Shown here: positions 31,404-39,812 of the stretch, in pieces
Numbering within the stretch: position 1 is the stretch's first letter
Layout of the letters: each line of letters starts with the position of its first letter
Assembly (NCBI GenBank): GCA_016191165.1
Contig: JACPPF010000152.1
Span: 1-44,391, forward strand
DNA: 44,391 nt
Source: Planctomycetota bacterium
Lineage (GTDB): Bacteria > Planctomycetota > Planctomycetia > Gemmatales > Gemmataceae
Direction of reading: 5' to 3'
The notes under the pieces: generated by a model
Database searches by the model: none
What the model saw: the letters and a program-made list of their open reading frames with translations, nothing else
Told to the model about the DNA's origin: nothing
Made by a program: the position numbers and the translations under genes

Positions 31404-32846
31404 TCAATCCTCGGTCAGACCCGGATAGTTTCGCATGACCAGATGGCTGTTGATTTTCTGCACCAGGTCCAGGGCCACGCTGATGACGATCAACAACCCC
31501 GTGCCGCCGTAGAAGCTGGCCACGACCGGATTGACTTCAAGGGACGCTGAAATCAGGCTGGGAATGACCGCCACGATCGCCAGGAACGCCGCACCAACGT
31601 AGGTGATTCGCATGATGACTTTTTCCAGGTAGTCGGCCGTGCGTTTGCCAGGCCGATAGCCGGGAATGAAGCTGCCGTAGTCCTTGAGGTTGTTGGCAAT
31701 GTCCTTGGGATTGAACGTGATCGCGGTCCAGAAATAGCAGAAGAAATAGATCAGCAGGATGTAAAAGATGTTGTAAAGGTAGCCCTGGCGTTCCATGGCG
31801 TTGGCGAGGTTATGAGCCCAGTTGGCGTTGGGCCATTGCGACCCGATCGCCTTGAACACGAACGTTGGCAGGATCAGCAAGCTACTGGCGAAGATGACCG
31901 GCATGACGCCCGACTGATTGAGGCGCAGCGGCAGAAAGTTGCGCGTGCCGCCAAACACCCGCCGGCCGCGCACATGCTTGGCCGATTGGGTCGGAATGCG
32001 CCGCTGGGCCTTGGTCATGGCGACGACGCCAATGACGACGCTGATGAACAGGAAAATCAGGACGAGGATTTTTTCCAGGCCGATGTCGCCGCCGGTTCCC
32101 GATCCGCCCAGGGTGAAAATACTCGCTCGCAGCTTCCAGCCCAGGACCGGAATGACGACCGCGGCTTCGGAGCCGCGCGCCATGATGAGGCTCTGGGTCG
32201 CGTCCGGGATGCGAGCGATGATGCCGGCCATGATGAGCAGGCTGATGCCGTTGCCGATTCCGTATTCATCGATCTGTTCGCCGATCCACATGAGGAAGAC
32301 CGTGCCGGCGGTCATGGTCAGGATGGTGGTGAACACGAAAAACCCGTTGTCGTAACCTGGAATCGCCAGCCCCATGCCTCCGTCTTGTTTTGAGCGCACC
32401 AGCGTGGATACCCACATCCACGATTGGAACAGACAGATGACGACGGTGGCGTAACGCGTATATTCGTTGATTTTTTTGCGGCCCGCCTCTCCCTCCTTTT
32501 GTAATTTCTCAAGGGGAGGCCAAACACTGGCGAGGAGCTGGAAGATAATCGACGCGGAAATATAGGGCATGATGCCCAGGCCGAAAATCGTGCTCTGGCT
32601 CAGGTTGCCGCCGGAGAACATGGAGATCATGCCCAGAATTCCGGTATCGGAGCCGCGCATGGCCTGAAACATGGCGACCTGATCAATCATCGGCACTGGC
32701 ACGTGGAAACCGACGCGATAGATGGCGAGAAACAAAAGAGTGATGAAGATCTTGGTGCGGAGCTCCTTGATCTTGAAAACGGAAGCGAGCCGGCTTTGTC
32801 CGAAGGAATTCAATCCCGTTTTCACCAGCGCCGTCGCGGTCGCCAT
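31404..32846 (-). CDS. secY: Preprotein translocase subunit SecY
   Basis: A 480-aa polytopic membrane protein, the channel of the SecYEG translocon. About ten transmembrane segments are visible, from KIFITLLFLAIYRVGFHVPV at the N-terminus, through GTVFLMWIGEQIDEYGIGNG (the conserved GEQITE-like motif), to the last helix GTGLLIVISVALDLVQKI. The cytosolic loop signature RRIPTQSAKHVRGRR is present. The ATG at 32846 is chosen over 32852 because AGAGGAAA then has proper spacing. It is the last gene of the spc cluster before a terminator. Confidence 0.96.
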   Translation of the reverse strand: MATATALVKTGLNSFGQSRLASVFKIKELRTKIFITLLFLAIYRVGFHVPVPMIDQVAMFQAMRGSDTGILGMISMFSGGNLSQSTIFGLGIMPYISASIIFQLLASVWPPLEKLQKEGEAGRKKINEYTRYATVVICLFQSWMWVSTLVRSKQDGGMGLAIPGYDNGFFVFTTILTMTAGTVFLMWIGEQIDEYGIGNGISLLIMAGIIARIPDATQSLIMARGSEAAVVIPVLGWKLRASIFTLGGSGTGGDIGLEKILVLIFLFISVVIGVVAMTKAQRRIPTQSAKHVRGRRVFGGTRNFLPLRLNQSGVMPVIFASSLLILPTFVFKAIGSQWPNANWAHNLANAMERQGYLYNIFYILLIYFFCYFWTAITFNPKDIANNLKDYGSFIPGYRPGKRTADYLEKVIMRITYVGAAFLAIVAVIPSLISASLEVNPVVASFYGGTGLLIVISVALDLVQKINSHLVMRNYPGLTED

Positions 32847-32884
32847 GATCATTTCCTCTAAGCGGGGATCCCGCAGCCTTGCGA

Positions 32885-32947
32885 GTTTAGCATTTCGCCC
32901 TGGGCGAGAGCTCGGAAAACGCGCTCGCCCGGGGCAAGCGGCTAAAC
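32885..32947. repeat. GTTTAGC-family hairpin between rplO and secY
   Basis: GTTTAGC (32885-32891) pairs with GCTAAAC (32941-32947), with inner complementary tracts CGCCCTGGGCGAG and CTCGCCCGGGGC. It sits inside the ribosomal cluster in the leader of secY, so it may reduce or modulate read-through into secY. Confidence 0.65.
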
Positions 32948-32954
32948 GATCCTG

Positions 32955-33458
32955 TTACGCTTCCTTGTTCTTGGCTTTCATCTTATTCCGGACCGGCTTT
33001 TTCGGCGGCGCGATTATTTCGGTCGTGCCTCCTTTGGCTTTGATTTTTTCCGCGGCGGACTTGGAGAAATGGCTGGCCTTCACCGCGAGCTTCTTGGACA
33101 ACTCGCCGTTGCCGAGGATGCGAACGCCATCCGCCGGGCCCTTGGCCAGACCGACTTTTTTGAGTGCGGCGGGATCGACGGAATCGCCGTCGTTAAACGC
33201 CTTGTCGAGGTCGCTGACGTTGACGATGTGAAATTTTTCGTCCCAGGTCTCATGGCTGAAGCCGCGTTTGGGGATGCGGCGGAAAAGCGGCATCTGTCCG
33301 CCTTCAAAGGTCCAGCTGGGCTTCTTGGCGCCGGCGCTGGCCCATTGCCCCTTGCTGCCGCGCGACGACGTTTTGCCGTGCCCGGAGCCGGGACCGCGTC
33401 CGACGCGTTTTTTGCGGGTCCGCTTGTTGATGCCGTGATGGATGGTTGAAAGGTCCAT
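32955..33458 (-). CDS. rplO: 50S ribosomal protein L15
   Basis: A 167-aa L15 beginning DLSTIHHGINKRTRKKRVGR and carrying the family GPGSGHGKTSSRG(S)KGQ region (~24-40). The C-terminal ~20 residues are Lys/Pro-rich and extend past the usual ~145-aa length. It directly follows rpsE with 23 bp between them, leaving no room for rpmD (L30). Confidence 0.95.
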   Translation of the reverse strand: MDLSTIHHGINKRTRKKRVGRGPGSGHGKTSSRGSKGQWASAGAKKPSWTFEGGQMPLFRRIPKRGFSHETWDEKFHIVNVSDLDKAFNDGDSVDPAALKKVGLAKGPADGVRILGNGELSKKLAVKASHFSKSAAEKIKAKGGTTEIIAPPKKPVRNKMKAKNKEA

Positions 33459-33481
33459 GACTATCTCTTTCCGTTAAGGCG

Positions 33482-33997
33482 CTACAAGGTCACGCCGCGC
33501 AAGGCAGCGACTTCATCGCGGGTGCGCAATTGCTTCAAGCCATCGATGGTGGCCTTGACGAGGTTGATCGCGTTGGTACTGCCGTGAACTTTGGTGAGGA
33601 TATTGTGGATACCGGCAGCGACGAGCACATCGCGCACGCCGGGGCCGGCCTTGACGCCGGTGCCCGGACCAGCCGGGACCAGGATCACCTTGCTGGCGCC
33701 GTATTTGCCCACGACCCGGTGGGGGATGGTCTCGCCGGTCAGGGAAAGCTTGGGAAGTTGCTTGAGGGATTTCTCGGCTTCCTTGGCGGCCTTCTCGACT
33801 GCGGGGGGAACTTCGTTGGCCTTGCCATAGCCCCAGGCCACGCGGCCCTGGCGGTCGCCAACGACAACCATGGCGTTGAAGCTGAAACGGCGCCCGCCCT
33901 TGACGACGGCGGCGCAGCGGCGAATCTTGATGATTCGCTCTTCCAGCCCTTCCGAGCGCCCTTCCCGTTCACGATTGCCACGTTGTTCTTTCGCCAT
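33482..33997 (-). CDS. rpsE: 30S ribosomal protein S5
   Basis: A 171-aa S5 with the double-stranded RNA-binding-like N-domain (EERIIKIRRCAAVVKGGRRF, then VVVGDRQGRVAWGYGKANEV) and the C-domain (PAGPGTGVKAGPGVRDVLVAAGI). The start MAKEQRGNRE at 33997 matches the family; the longer open frame is ignored. Translational accuracy and mRNA helicase functions are known for this protein. Confidence 0.95.
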   Translation of the reverse strand: MAKEQRGNREREGRSEGLEERIIKIRRCAAVVKGGRRFSFNAMVVVGDRQGRVAWGYGKANEVPPAVEKAAKEAEKSLKQLPKLSLTGETIPHRVVGKYGASKVILVPAGPGTGVKAGPGVRDVLVAAGIHNILTKVHGSTNAINLVKATIDGLKQLRTRDEVAALRGVTL

Positions 33998-34069
33998 GTT
34001 AAATCCAGTTGAATTGCCAGGAAACCCGGAAAATAGTCCGCCGCAGACGGGCAAATCCAAGGGTTTGGG

Positions 34070-34438
34070 TTAAAATTTCAAACCGCCCTCGCGGGCGGCG
34101 TCGGCGAGCGCCTTGATGCGTCCGTGGTAGCGGAAATGGCCCCGATCAAACGCCGCCTTGGTGATTCCTTTGGCAAGGGCCGCCTCGGCGATCTTCTTGC
34201 CGACCACTTGCGAGCCCTTGATGTTGCCTCCGTAAGGCAGCGTCTCGCGCACGTCCTTGGTACGACTGCTGGCGGAGGCCAGCGTCACGCCAGAGATATC
34301 GTCGATCAGCTGCGCGTAAATATGCTTGGAACTGCGAAAGACCGTCAGGCGCGGCCTTTCCGCGGTGCCGACGATGAGACGCCGAACATGTCGGCGCCGG
34401 CGCAGTTGCCGGCGATGTTTGGTTTTTTGAAGGTCCAT
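34070..34438 (-). CDS. rplR: 50S ribosomal protein L18
   Basis: A 122-aa L18, the 5S rRNA-binding protein. The start at 34438 gives [18 protein letters not shown]; then [20 protein letters not shown] and the C-terminal [20 protein letters not shown]. Normal length and position between rplF and rpsE. Confidence 0.95.
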   Translation of the reverse strand: MDLQKTKHRRQLRRRRHVRRLIVGTAERPRLTVFRSSKHIYAQLIDDISGVTLASASSRTKDVRETLPYGGNIKGSQVVGKKIAEAALAKGITKAAFDRGHFRYHGRIKALADAAREGGLKF

Positions 34439-34491
34439 AACGCTTTCCCAATGACATTGCAATCGCCACGCCCGGAGCGGCACTGGCAAGG

Positions 34492-35040
34492 TTAAGAAGC
34501 CCCGCTGGCGAAGGACTTGCCCTCTTTACGACGAATCTTCTCGCCTTCGTACATGATTCCTTTGCCCTTGTAGGGCTCGGGCTTGCGGACCTGGCGAACT
34601 TCGGCGGCGAACTGACCGACCTTTTGTTTGTCCGCGCCTTTGATGACGATCGTATTCAGGTCCGGACACTCGACGGTAACGCCTTCGGGTGGCAGTTTCA
34701 CCACGGGATTGGCGTAGCCCACCATCAGGACCACGGCTTTTTTGTCGATCTTGGCCTGGTAGCCGATTCCCTCGATTTTCAGGCGTTTTTCATACCCGGT
34801 CGTTACGCCGTCAACCATGTTTTTGATCAGGGATCGCGTAAGACCGTGCAACGAACGATTGAGGCGTTCATCGTCGGGCCGCGTGACCTTGATCGCCTTG
34901 CCGTCGGATTCGACTTTCATGTTGGGGTGCCAGGCCAATTCGAGTTTGCCTTTTGGGCCTTCGACGCGAATTTTGCCGGCATCCAAAAGGACTTTGACCC
35001 CGGCGGGAATGACAACCATCTGTTTGCCGATGCGGGACAT
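34492..35040 (-). CDS. rplF: 50S ribosomal protein L6
   Basis: A 182-aa L6 starting [16 protein letters not shown], with GPKGKLEL (~29-36) and the C-terminal hallmark [20 protein letters not shown]. An upstream open extension derives from the low-complexity gap at 35041-35183 and is not considered coding. Confidence 0.95.
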   Translation of the reverse strand: MSRIGKQMVVIPAGVKVLLDAGKIRVEGPKGKLELAWHPNMKVESDGKAIKVTRPDDERLNRSLHGLTRSLIKNMVDGVTTGYEKRLKIEGIGYQAKIDKKAVVLMVGYANPVVKLPPEGVTVECPDLNTIVIKGADKQKVGQFAAEVRQVRKPEPYKGKGIMYEGEKIRRKEGKSFASGAS

Positions 35041-35183
35041 AACCAACCTCAAATCCGAAATTCGAATCCCGAAATCTGAAACAAACCCGAATCCTAAATC
35101 CAGATCGGCCACTCGTTACGTGGCGTTTGAATTTCGATGTTCGAGTCTGCTTCGAGTTTCGAAATTCAGATTGGGGATTTCGC
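35041..35183. repeat. Low-complexity CGAAAT/ATTTCG repeat between rpsH and rplF
   Basis: This 143-bp gap is AT-richer than the rest and made of variants of ccgaaattcgaa on the left and ttcgaaattcagatt on the right. The two halves are roughly complementary. It is the longest gap in the rpsZ-rplO part of the cluster and contains no gene. Confidence 0.6.
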
Positions 35184-35630
35184 TTACCACACGTAACACA
35201 ACAGTTCGCCGCCCAGGCGTTCGGCGCGGGCCTTGCGATCACTCATGACGCCGCGGCTGGTGCTGACAATCGAGATTCCCATGCCCTGGAGGACGGGTTT
35301 GAGTTCCTTGTAGCTGCAATAAAGCCGGCGACCCGGCTTGCTGGCGCGCTGAATGCGGCGAATAACGCGCTCGCCGTCCGGTCCGTATTTCAGGAACACG
35401 CGCAACACCTTCTTCGGGTCATTCATTTCGACTTCGGTCTGAAAGGTGTTGCGCCCGTCTGGCGCGTGCACCGGTTTGCCGACCTGAAAATCCAGCACGA
35501 AGCCCTCGTCCTTGAGCACCTGGGCAATGGTGATTTTCACTTTCGTGCACGGAATATCCACCGCCGGCGACTCGATGCGATTCGCGTTGCGGATGCGCGT
35601 CAACATGTCGGCGATCGAATCGGTCATCAT
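35184..35630 (-). CDS. rpsH: 30S ribosomal protein S8
   Basis: A 148-aa S8 beginning MMTDSIADMLTRIRNANR, with the C-terminal signature GISIVSTSRGVMSDRKARAE and an LLCYVW end. The start may be either of two adjacent ATG codons (35630 or 35627). AGGGAG lies ~14 bases upstream. A ~15-residue insertion in the middle (VHAPDGRNTFQTEVEMNDPK) makes it slightly long. Confidence 0.94.
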   Translation of the reverse strand: MMTDSIADMLTRIRNANRIESPAVDIPCTKVKITIAQVLKDEGFVLDFQVGKPVHAPDGRNTFQTEVEMNDPKKVLRVFLKYGPDGERVIRRIQRASKPGRRLYCSYKELKPVLQGMGISIVSTSRGVMSDRKARAERLGGELLCYVW

Positions 35631-35732
35631 GGCTCGGTTCAACTCCCTTTCGGCGGGCAAAACTTCATTATCCAGGCAGGACCGTTGCGCCCAACGCGGG
35701 CGCTCAAGCTCGGGAAAATCGAAAAAGCGGGA

Positions 35733-35963
35733 TCACCAACTGGCTTTTCTCACGCCGGGGATGAGGCCCTGGTTCGCCATGCTTCGAAAGCAGATTCGGC
35801 AGATGCCGAACTTGCGGTACACGGCCCTGGCGCGGCCACAAAGCCGGCAGCGCATACGAATACGGATACGATCCCGGGGCCGAAGCTTTTTCTTGCCCGC
35901 CTTGTGCAATTCGATCTTCTTCAGATCGCGTTCGTGCTCGACTTTTTTGGCTAACGTTGACAT
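35733..35963 (-). CDS. rpsZ: 30S ribosomal protein S14, zinc-binding type Z
   Basis: A 76-aa short S14. Four cysteines in CRLC and CRIC form the zinc ribbon that defines the C+ form, and the C-terminus is the family [11 protein letters not shown]. An ~15-residue N-terminal extension ([15 protein letters not shown]) is longer than the usual 61-aa zinc-form proteins. GGAGA precedes the ATG. Confidence 0.94.
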   Translation of the reverse strand: MSTLAKKVEHERDLKKIELHKAGKKKLRPRDRIRIRMRCRLCGRARAVYRKFGICRICFRSMANQGLIPGVRKASW

Positions 35964-36006
35964 CTAAGGTCTCCGCGCGGGAACAACCCCGCGGCGTTTC
36001 AAGGGT

Positions 36007-36549
36007 TCACGCATCCCGGAAAGGCATGCCAAATTGACGCAGGAGTTCGCGGGCTTCGTCGTCACTGCGCGTGCTGGTGACGAAGGTGATATCCATGCCC
36101 TGGGTGAAGTTGACCTTGTCCGGGTCAATCTCAGGAAACACCAGCTGTTCGCTCAGGCCAATCGTATAGTTCCCATTCCCGTCGAAGCTCTTGGGATTCA
36201 CACCGCGGAAGTCGCGAATACGGGGCAAGGCCACGCTGACGAGGCGATCGAGGAATTCGTACATTCGCTTGCCACGCAGGGTTACGCGGCAACCGATCTC
36301 GTTGCCTTGCCGCAGGCGGAACGCGCTGACCGCGATTTTCGCCTTCGTGATCTGTACGCGCTGGCCACAGATGGAGGTCAACTGCTCGGCTGCCTGTTCC
36401 ATGCGGTTCTTGTCTTGCAGCGCCTTGCCGACGCCCATGTTGACGACGATCTTCTGCAGCTTCGGCAAGCTAAGGACGTTCGTGCGTCCGAGCTTTTGCT
36501 GAAGTTGCTCGCGGATTTCCTTTTGATATCTTTCCTGCAAACGGGCCAT
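36007..36549 (-). CDS. rplE: 50S ribosomal protein L5
   Basis: A 180-aa L5, binding 5S rRNA. It shows LPKLQKIVVNMGVG (~28-41), LRQGNEIGCRVTLRG and RIRDFRGVNPKSFDGNGNY, and ends LLRQFGMPF. GGAGG lies at ideal spacing before the ATG. The 113-bp gap up to rplX holds no recognised signal. Confidence 0.96.
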   Translation of the reverse strand: MARLQERYQKEIREQLQQKLGRTNVLSLPKLQKIVVNMGVGKALQDKNRMEQAAEQLTSICGQRVQITKAKIAVSAFRLRQGNEIGCRVTLRGKRMYEFLDRLVSVALPRIRDFRGVNPKSFDGNGNYTIGLSEQLVFPEIDPDKVNFTQGMDITFVTSTRSDDEARELLRQFGMPFRDA

Positions 36550-36662
36550 GAATCAACCTCCGTCAAGGGACGGAACCAACGCCAGTTCTCGCTAATTTTG
36601 TTCGCCACCGTTCGAGCCAAAGGCGTAAGCGTGAGGTGCTTTCGCTTCAGGCGCGAACGTCT

Positions 36663-37025
36663 TTATGACTTCACGTAGGCCGTGCGCGCCTTGCTGAGCA
36701 CGCCGAGGCCGTTGCCGCACTTCTTGCAAAACCGCTCCTTGCTGCCATCACCGGCGTACCGTTTGCCGATGCGAACGCCGCGCTGGCAGGTGGGGCAATA
36801 AAGGAGGACATTGGAGACGGCAATCGGCATTTCCTTCGAGAGTCGGCCGCCCTGGGCGTTCTGGCGACTCGGCTTGAGATGCCGATAAACCCGATTGACG
36901 CCTTCCACCACGACCTTGTTTTTATCGGTCAACACGCGCAAGACTCGTGCCGTGGTGCGCCGTTTGGGCGTGCTGGCGTCGTCGCCGGTGATTACTTCCA
37001 CAATGTCGTCTTTGCGAATATTCAT
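36663..37025 (-). CDS. rplX: 50S ribosomal protein L24 with zinc-ribbon cysteines
   Basis: A 120-aa L24 from the ATG at 37025 (MNIRKDDIVEVITGDD), with the KOW domain followed by EGVNRVYRHLKPSRQNAQGG. The C-terminal part keeps four cysteines (YCPTC ... FCKKC), so it probably binds zinc; many bacterial L24 proteins have lost these. Confidence 0.95.
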   Translation of the reverse strand: MNIRKDDIVEVITGDDASTPKRRTTARVLRVLTDKNKVVVEGVNRVYRHLKPSRQNAQGGRLSKEMPIAVSNVLLYCPTCQRGVRIGKRYAGDGSKERFCKKCGNGLGVLSKARTAYVKS

Positions 37026-37057
37026 GACAGAGCCGCTCACCCCTGGGCCTTGTTTTT

Positions 37058-37429
37058 TTATACCACTTCCGCAGCAAGACTGACGATCTTGACAAAACCG
37101 CGGTCGCGGAGTTCGCGTGCGACCGCGCCGAAGATGCGTGTGCCGCGCGGGTTATCGTCCTCCTTGTTCAGGATGACCAGCGCATTGCGGTCAAACCGGA
37201 CATAGCTGCCGTCGTCGCGGCGCATCGTTTTCTTGACGCGAACGATGACGCCCTTGATCACATCACCGGGCTTGACATCGCCGCCCGGAATCGCCTTTTT
37301 CACGCTGGCGACGATGATGTCGCCCAGGCTGGCCGTCCGCCGTTTCGTGCCGCCGAGAACCTTGATGCACATGCATTCCTTGGCGCCGGTGTTGTCGGCC
37401 ACATCGAGGTAGGTATACATCTGAATCAT
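37058..37429 (-). CDS. rplN: 50S ribosomal protein L14
   Basis: A 123-aa L14: [18 protein letters not shown], then [18 protein letters not shown] and [19 protein letters not shown]. It is the binding site of RsfS, which is encoded at 11521 in this window. About 100 bp separate it from rpsQ. Confidence 0.97.
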   Translation of the reverse strand: MIQMYTYLDVADNTGAKECMCIKVLGGTKRRTASLGDIIVASVKKAIPGGDVKPGDVIKGVIVRVKKTMRRDDGSYVRFDRNALVILNKEDDNPRGTRIFGAVARELRDRGFVKIVSLAAEVV

Positions 37430-37531
37430 CGAAAATCATCCCAATACAAATTCTTGTGGAGCACGTTGTCAACCCGCCATTTCTTCTCCAGTGGGGCCGA
37501 CGCATCCGCAACCGCCCCACGCGGGATGAAA

Positions 37532-37837
37532 TCATGGGGCCGGAGGCGCCAATTCGCTCGGCGCGGCGGCCTGGGTCGGCGCTTTCTTGACCACGCTGAC
37601 GAGACGCCAGCATTTGAGCTTGGACATCGGCCTTGATTCCATGATTTCCACCGTGTCGCCGGCACGGGATTCGTTTTTCTCATCGTGAACGTAACAGATC
37701 GTTCGGCGTTTGATGTATTTGCCGTAACGGGGGTGTTTGACGAGGAACGGCAGTTCCACGCGGCGAGTCTTGTTCATCTTGTCGCTGGTCACCACGCCCA
37801 CGGCGGTGCGGCGACTGCCTCGTACCTGACTGCTCAT
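37532..37837 (-). CDS. rpsQ: 30S ribosomal protein S17
   Basis: A 101-aa S17: GVVTSDKMNKTRRVELP, then KRRTICYVHDEKNESRAGDT and ESRPMSKLKCWRLV. The C-terminal Ala/Pro tail (~15 residues) extends beyond the ~85-aa norm. Confidence 0.95.
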   Translation of the reverse strand: MSSQVRGSRRTAVGVVTSDKMNKTRRVELPFLVKHPRYGKYIKRRTICYVHDEKNESRAGDTVEIMESRPMSKLKCWRLVSVVKKAPTQAAAPSELAPPAP

Positions 37838-37848
37838 TCCTTAATCCC

Positions 37849-38070
37849 TCACGAAACCTGACTCGGTTGTTGCCCGCGAATGCCTTTTTGCCGTTCCACC
37901 ATGATTGTCTTGATGCGTGCGACCTCGCGTTTGGCTTTCTGAACCTCGCTTGGCGTTTCCAGCCGATCGGTGGCGGACTGGAAGCGCAGGTGGAACACAT
38001 TCTTTACTGTTTCCTTGAGCGTCAAGTCGAGCTGCTCGTCGCTCATTTGGCGAAGGTCTTCGGCTTTCAT
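37849..38070 (-). CDS. rpmC: 50S ribosomal protein L29
   Basis: A 73-aa L29 from the ATG at 38070: KAEDLRQMSDEQLDL, then KNVFHLRFQSATDRLE and KREVARIKTIMVERQ. The open frame continues 35 residues upstream through the dispersed repeat at 38116-38163 (encoding VGQAFQPD); that part is not considered coding. Confidence 0.94.
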   Translation of the reverse strand: MKAEDLRQMSDEQLDLTLKETVKNVFHLRFQSATDRLETPSEVQKAKREVARIKTIMVERQKGIRGQQPSQVS

Positions 38071-38115
38071 GATCGTTTGCACCTCGACAAAAAACGCACC
38101 ATAGCAGAATGAGGC

Positions 38116-38163
38116 GTGGGTCAGGCTTTCCTGCCTGAAGTCAGGCTGGAAAGCCTGACCTAC
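38116..38163. repeat. GTAGGTCAGGC repeat inside the ribosomal operon
   Basis: The inverted element (GTGGGTCAGGC ... GCCTGACCTAC) lies in the 106-bp gap between rplP and rpmC. Read on the minus strand it is followed by AAAGCC-type hairpin sequence without a T-tract, so it is probably transcribed through. It is the same element as at 1-165, 16994 and 26524. Confidence 0.82.
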
Positions 38164-38176
38164 TTTTTTCAACACC

Positions 38177-38596
38177 CTAAATGTTGGGCCTGCGGGTCAC
38201 AAACCGGCATTTGAACGGCATCTTGTAGGCGACCCGGGCCAGGCAATCCCGCGCGGCCGCTTCGGGAACGCCGGCGATCTCGAACAGGACCATTCCGGTT
38301 TTAATGACCGCAGCCCAGTATTCCGGTTCGCCTTTCCCCTTGCCCATGCGGGTCTCGGCGGGGATCGACGTCACCGACTTGTGCGGGAAAATCCGGATGT
38401 AAAGCCGACCGTCACCGCGCATGAAGTGACTTGCCGTCACGCGTCCCGCTTCGATCGCCTCGGCCGAAAGCCAACCGCTCTCCAGCGACTGTAGGCCAAA
38501 CTCGCCAAACGCCACGAAATTGCCCCGCGACGCCTTACCTTTGACTTTTCCGCGATGGCTTTTTCGAAACTTTACTCTTTTGGGCATTTGCGGCAT
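38177..38596 (-). CDS. rplP: 50S ribosomal protein L16
   Basis: A 139-aa L16 from the ATG at 38596: PQMPKRVKFRKSHRGKVKG, then FGEFGLQSLESGWLSAEAIE and the terminal KMPFKCRFVTRR. GAGGGG six bases before the ATG sets this start. Start and Shine-Dalgarno lie inside the rpsC reading frame, with 62 bp of overlap, so the two genes are probably translationally coupled. Confidence 0.95.
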   Translation of the reverse strand: MPQMPKRVKFRKSHRGKVKGKASRGNFVAFGEFGLQSLESGWLSAEAIEAGRVTASHFMRGDGRLYIRIFPHKSVTSIPAETRMGKGKGEPEYWAAVIKTGMVLFEIAGVPEAAARDCLARVAYKMPFKCRFVTRRPNI

Positions 38597-39257
38597 TGTT
38601 ATCCCCCTCGGCGTCCAGGAAGTCGCCGTTGTTGACCCACACCTTGATACCAATGTGTCCCTGGGCGGTTGTCGCTTCGGTGAAACCGTAATCAATCTTG
38701 GCGCGCAAGGTCGAGAGTGGAATGCTCCCTTCCATGGCGCTTTCGCAACGCGCCATTTCCGCGCCGCCCAGACGGCCGGAAAGCTGAATGCGAATCCCCT
38801 TGGCGCCGGCCTCCATCGTTTGTTCCAGACCGCGCTTCATGGTGCGGCGAAAGCTCTGCCGCTTCTCAAGCTGGTCCGCCAGATCTTCCGCGACCAACTG
38901 GGCATCAACTTCGGGCCGGGCGACCTCCATGGTCTTGACCTCGATGTGCCGATGCGTGAGGTCTTCGAGCTCCTTGGTCAGCTTGTCCACCTCCTGGCCT
39001 TTTTTGCCGATGATGACGCCGACGCGTGCGGAGAAGATATAAACCACCACTTTTTCACGGGTGCGTTCAATTCGGATCGACGAGATACCCGGCCTGCCCT
39101 GTTTGACTCGTTTGCGGACAAACTTCTGCACGTGCTCCCGGATCTTGAAATCCTCGATCAGGAGCTCGGCGAATTCCTGTTTGCCCGCATACCAGGTGCT
39201 GCGCCAGTCGAGCATGATGCCCGTGCGGAACCCGGTCGGATTGACTTTTTGGCCCAT
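38535..39257 (-). CDS. rpsC: 30S ribosomal protein S3
   Basis: A 240-aa S3 from the ATG at 39257 (GQKVNPTGFRTGIMLDW). The KH domain is at ~50-110 (VVVYIFSARVGVIIGKKGQ), and the C-domain carries MEAGAKGIRIQLSGRLGGAE. The C-terminal tail after IGIKVWVNNGDF is a ~30-residue Asn/Ser/Lys-rich extension that overlaps rplP by 62 bp. Confidence 0.96.
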   Translation of the reverse strand: MGQKVNPTGFRTGIMLDWRSTWYAGKQEFAELLIEDFKIREHVQKFVRKRVKQGRPGISSIRIERTREKVVVYIFSARVGVIIGKKGQEVDKLTKELEDLTHRHIEVKTMEVARPEVDAQLVAEDLADQLEKRQSFRRTMKRGLEQTMEAGAKGIRIQLSGRLGGAEMARCESAMEGSIPLSTLRAKIDYGFTEATTAQGHIGIKVWVNNGDFLDAEGDNNAANAQKSKVSKKPSRKSQR

Positions 39258-39281
39258 GAAACCCTCTCGCAAAACCGTCCG

Positions 39282-39323
39282 CGGCTTCACTTTCGCTGAT
39301 CGCCCGGCGAACGTGAAGCCGCA
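39282..39323. repeat. Hairpin between rplV and rpsC
   Basis: GCGGCTTCAC (39282-39291) pairs with GTGAAGCCGC (39314-39323), with an inner TTCGC/GCGAA stem. It lies just upstream of rpsC in a 93-bp gap; it could modulate rpsC translation. No T-tract. Confidence 0.65.
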
Positions 39324-39350
39324 CACGGAAAATCACCAAGCAAAGGCTCG

Positions 39351-39713
39351 CTACTTCGCCGCCGTTTCCGCGGGCGGCGGCTCCAGGTCGGAAACCGTGA
39401 CGACTATGTGGGCATAACGGCGCTTGATCGGATACGCCGACCCGCGCGCCCTCGGCATGAATCGTTTCATGATCGGGCCGCCGTCCACACGCGACTCGAC
39501 GACCACCAGCTCTTCACGATCCCGCGCTCCGCGATCTTCGGCATTGCCAATCGCGCTCTTGAGCACCTGCTCCAACAGGCGGGCACCCTTGTTCGGGTAA
39601 AAACGGAGGAGTTCAAGCGCCTCGTCCGCCTGCAAGCCGCGAATCAAATCCGCGAATTGCCGAATCTTGCGGGCGTTCATGTCGGCGTGCTTATGTTTCG
39701 CCTGGTAATCCAT
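39351..39713 (-). CDS. rplV: 50S ribosomal protein L22
   Basis: A 120-aa L22: AKHKHADMNARKIRQFADLI, then LLEQVLKSAIGNAE and the exit-tunnel loop GPIMKRFMPRARGSAYPIKR, closing HIVVTVSDLE. It is the first protein gene downstream of the intron-containing tRNA (59 bp gap), so its transcript's 5' end may be generated by tRNA 3' processing. Confidence 0.95.
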   Translation of the reverse strand: MDYQAKHKHADMNARKIRQFADLIRGLQADEALELLRFYPNKGARLLEQVLKSAIGNAEDRGARDREELVVVESRVDGGPIMKRFMPRARGSAYPIKRRYAHIVVTVSDLEPPPAETAAK

Positions 39714-39812
39714 CTTTCCACCCTGTCTCGTTTACAGCGGGAGAGGATTGAAATCCTGTCTCGCGACTCAAGTTCCGGGGGCAGGATTTGAACCTGCGAC
39801 CTCCAGGTTATG

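Noticed and set aside
37849-38175. L29 with a 35-residue N-terminal extension
   Set aside because: The extension is read from the dispersed repeat (VGQAFQPD). The family start is the ATG at 38070.
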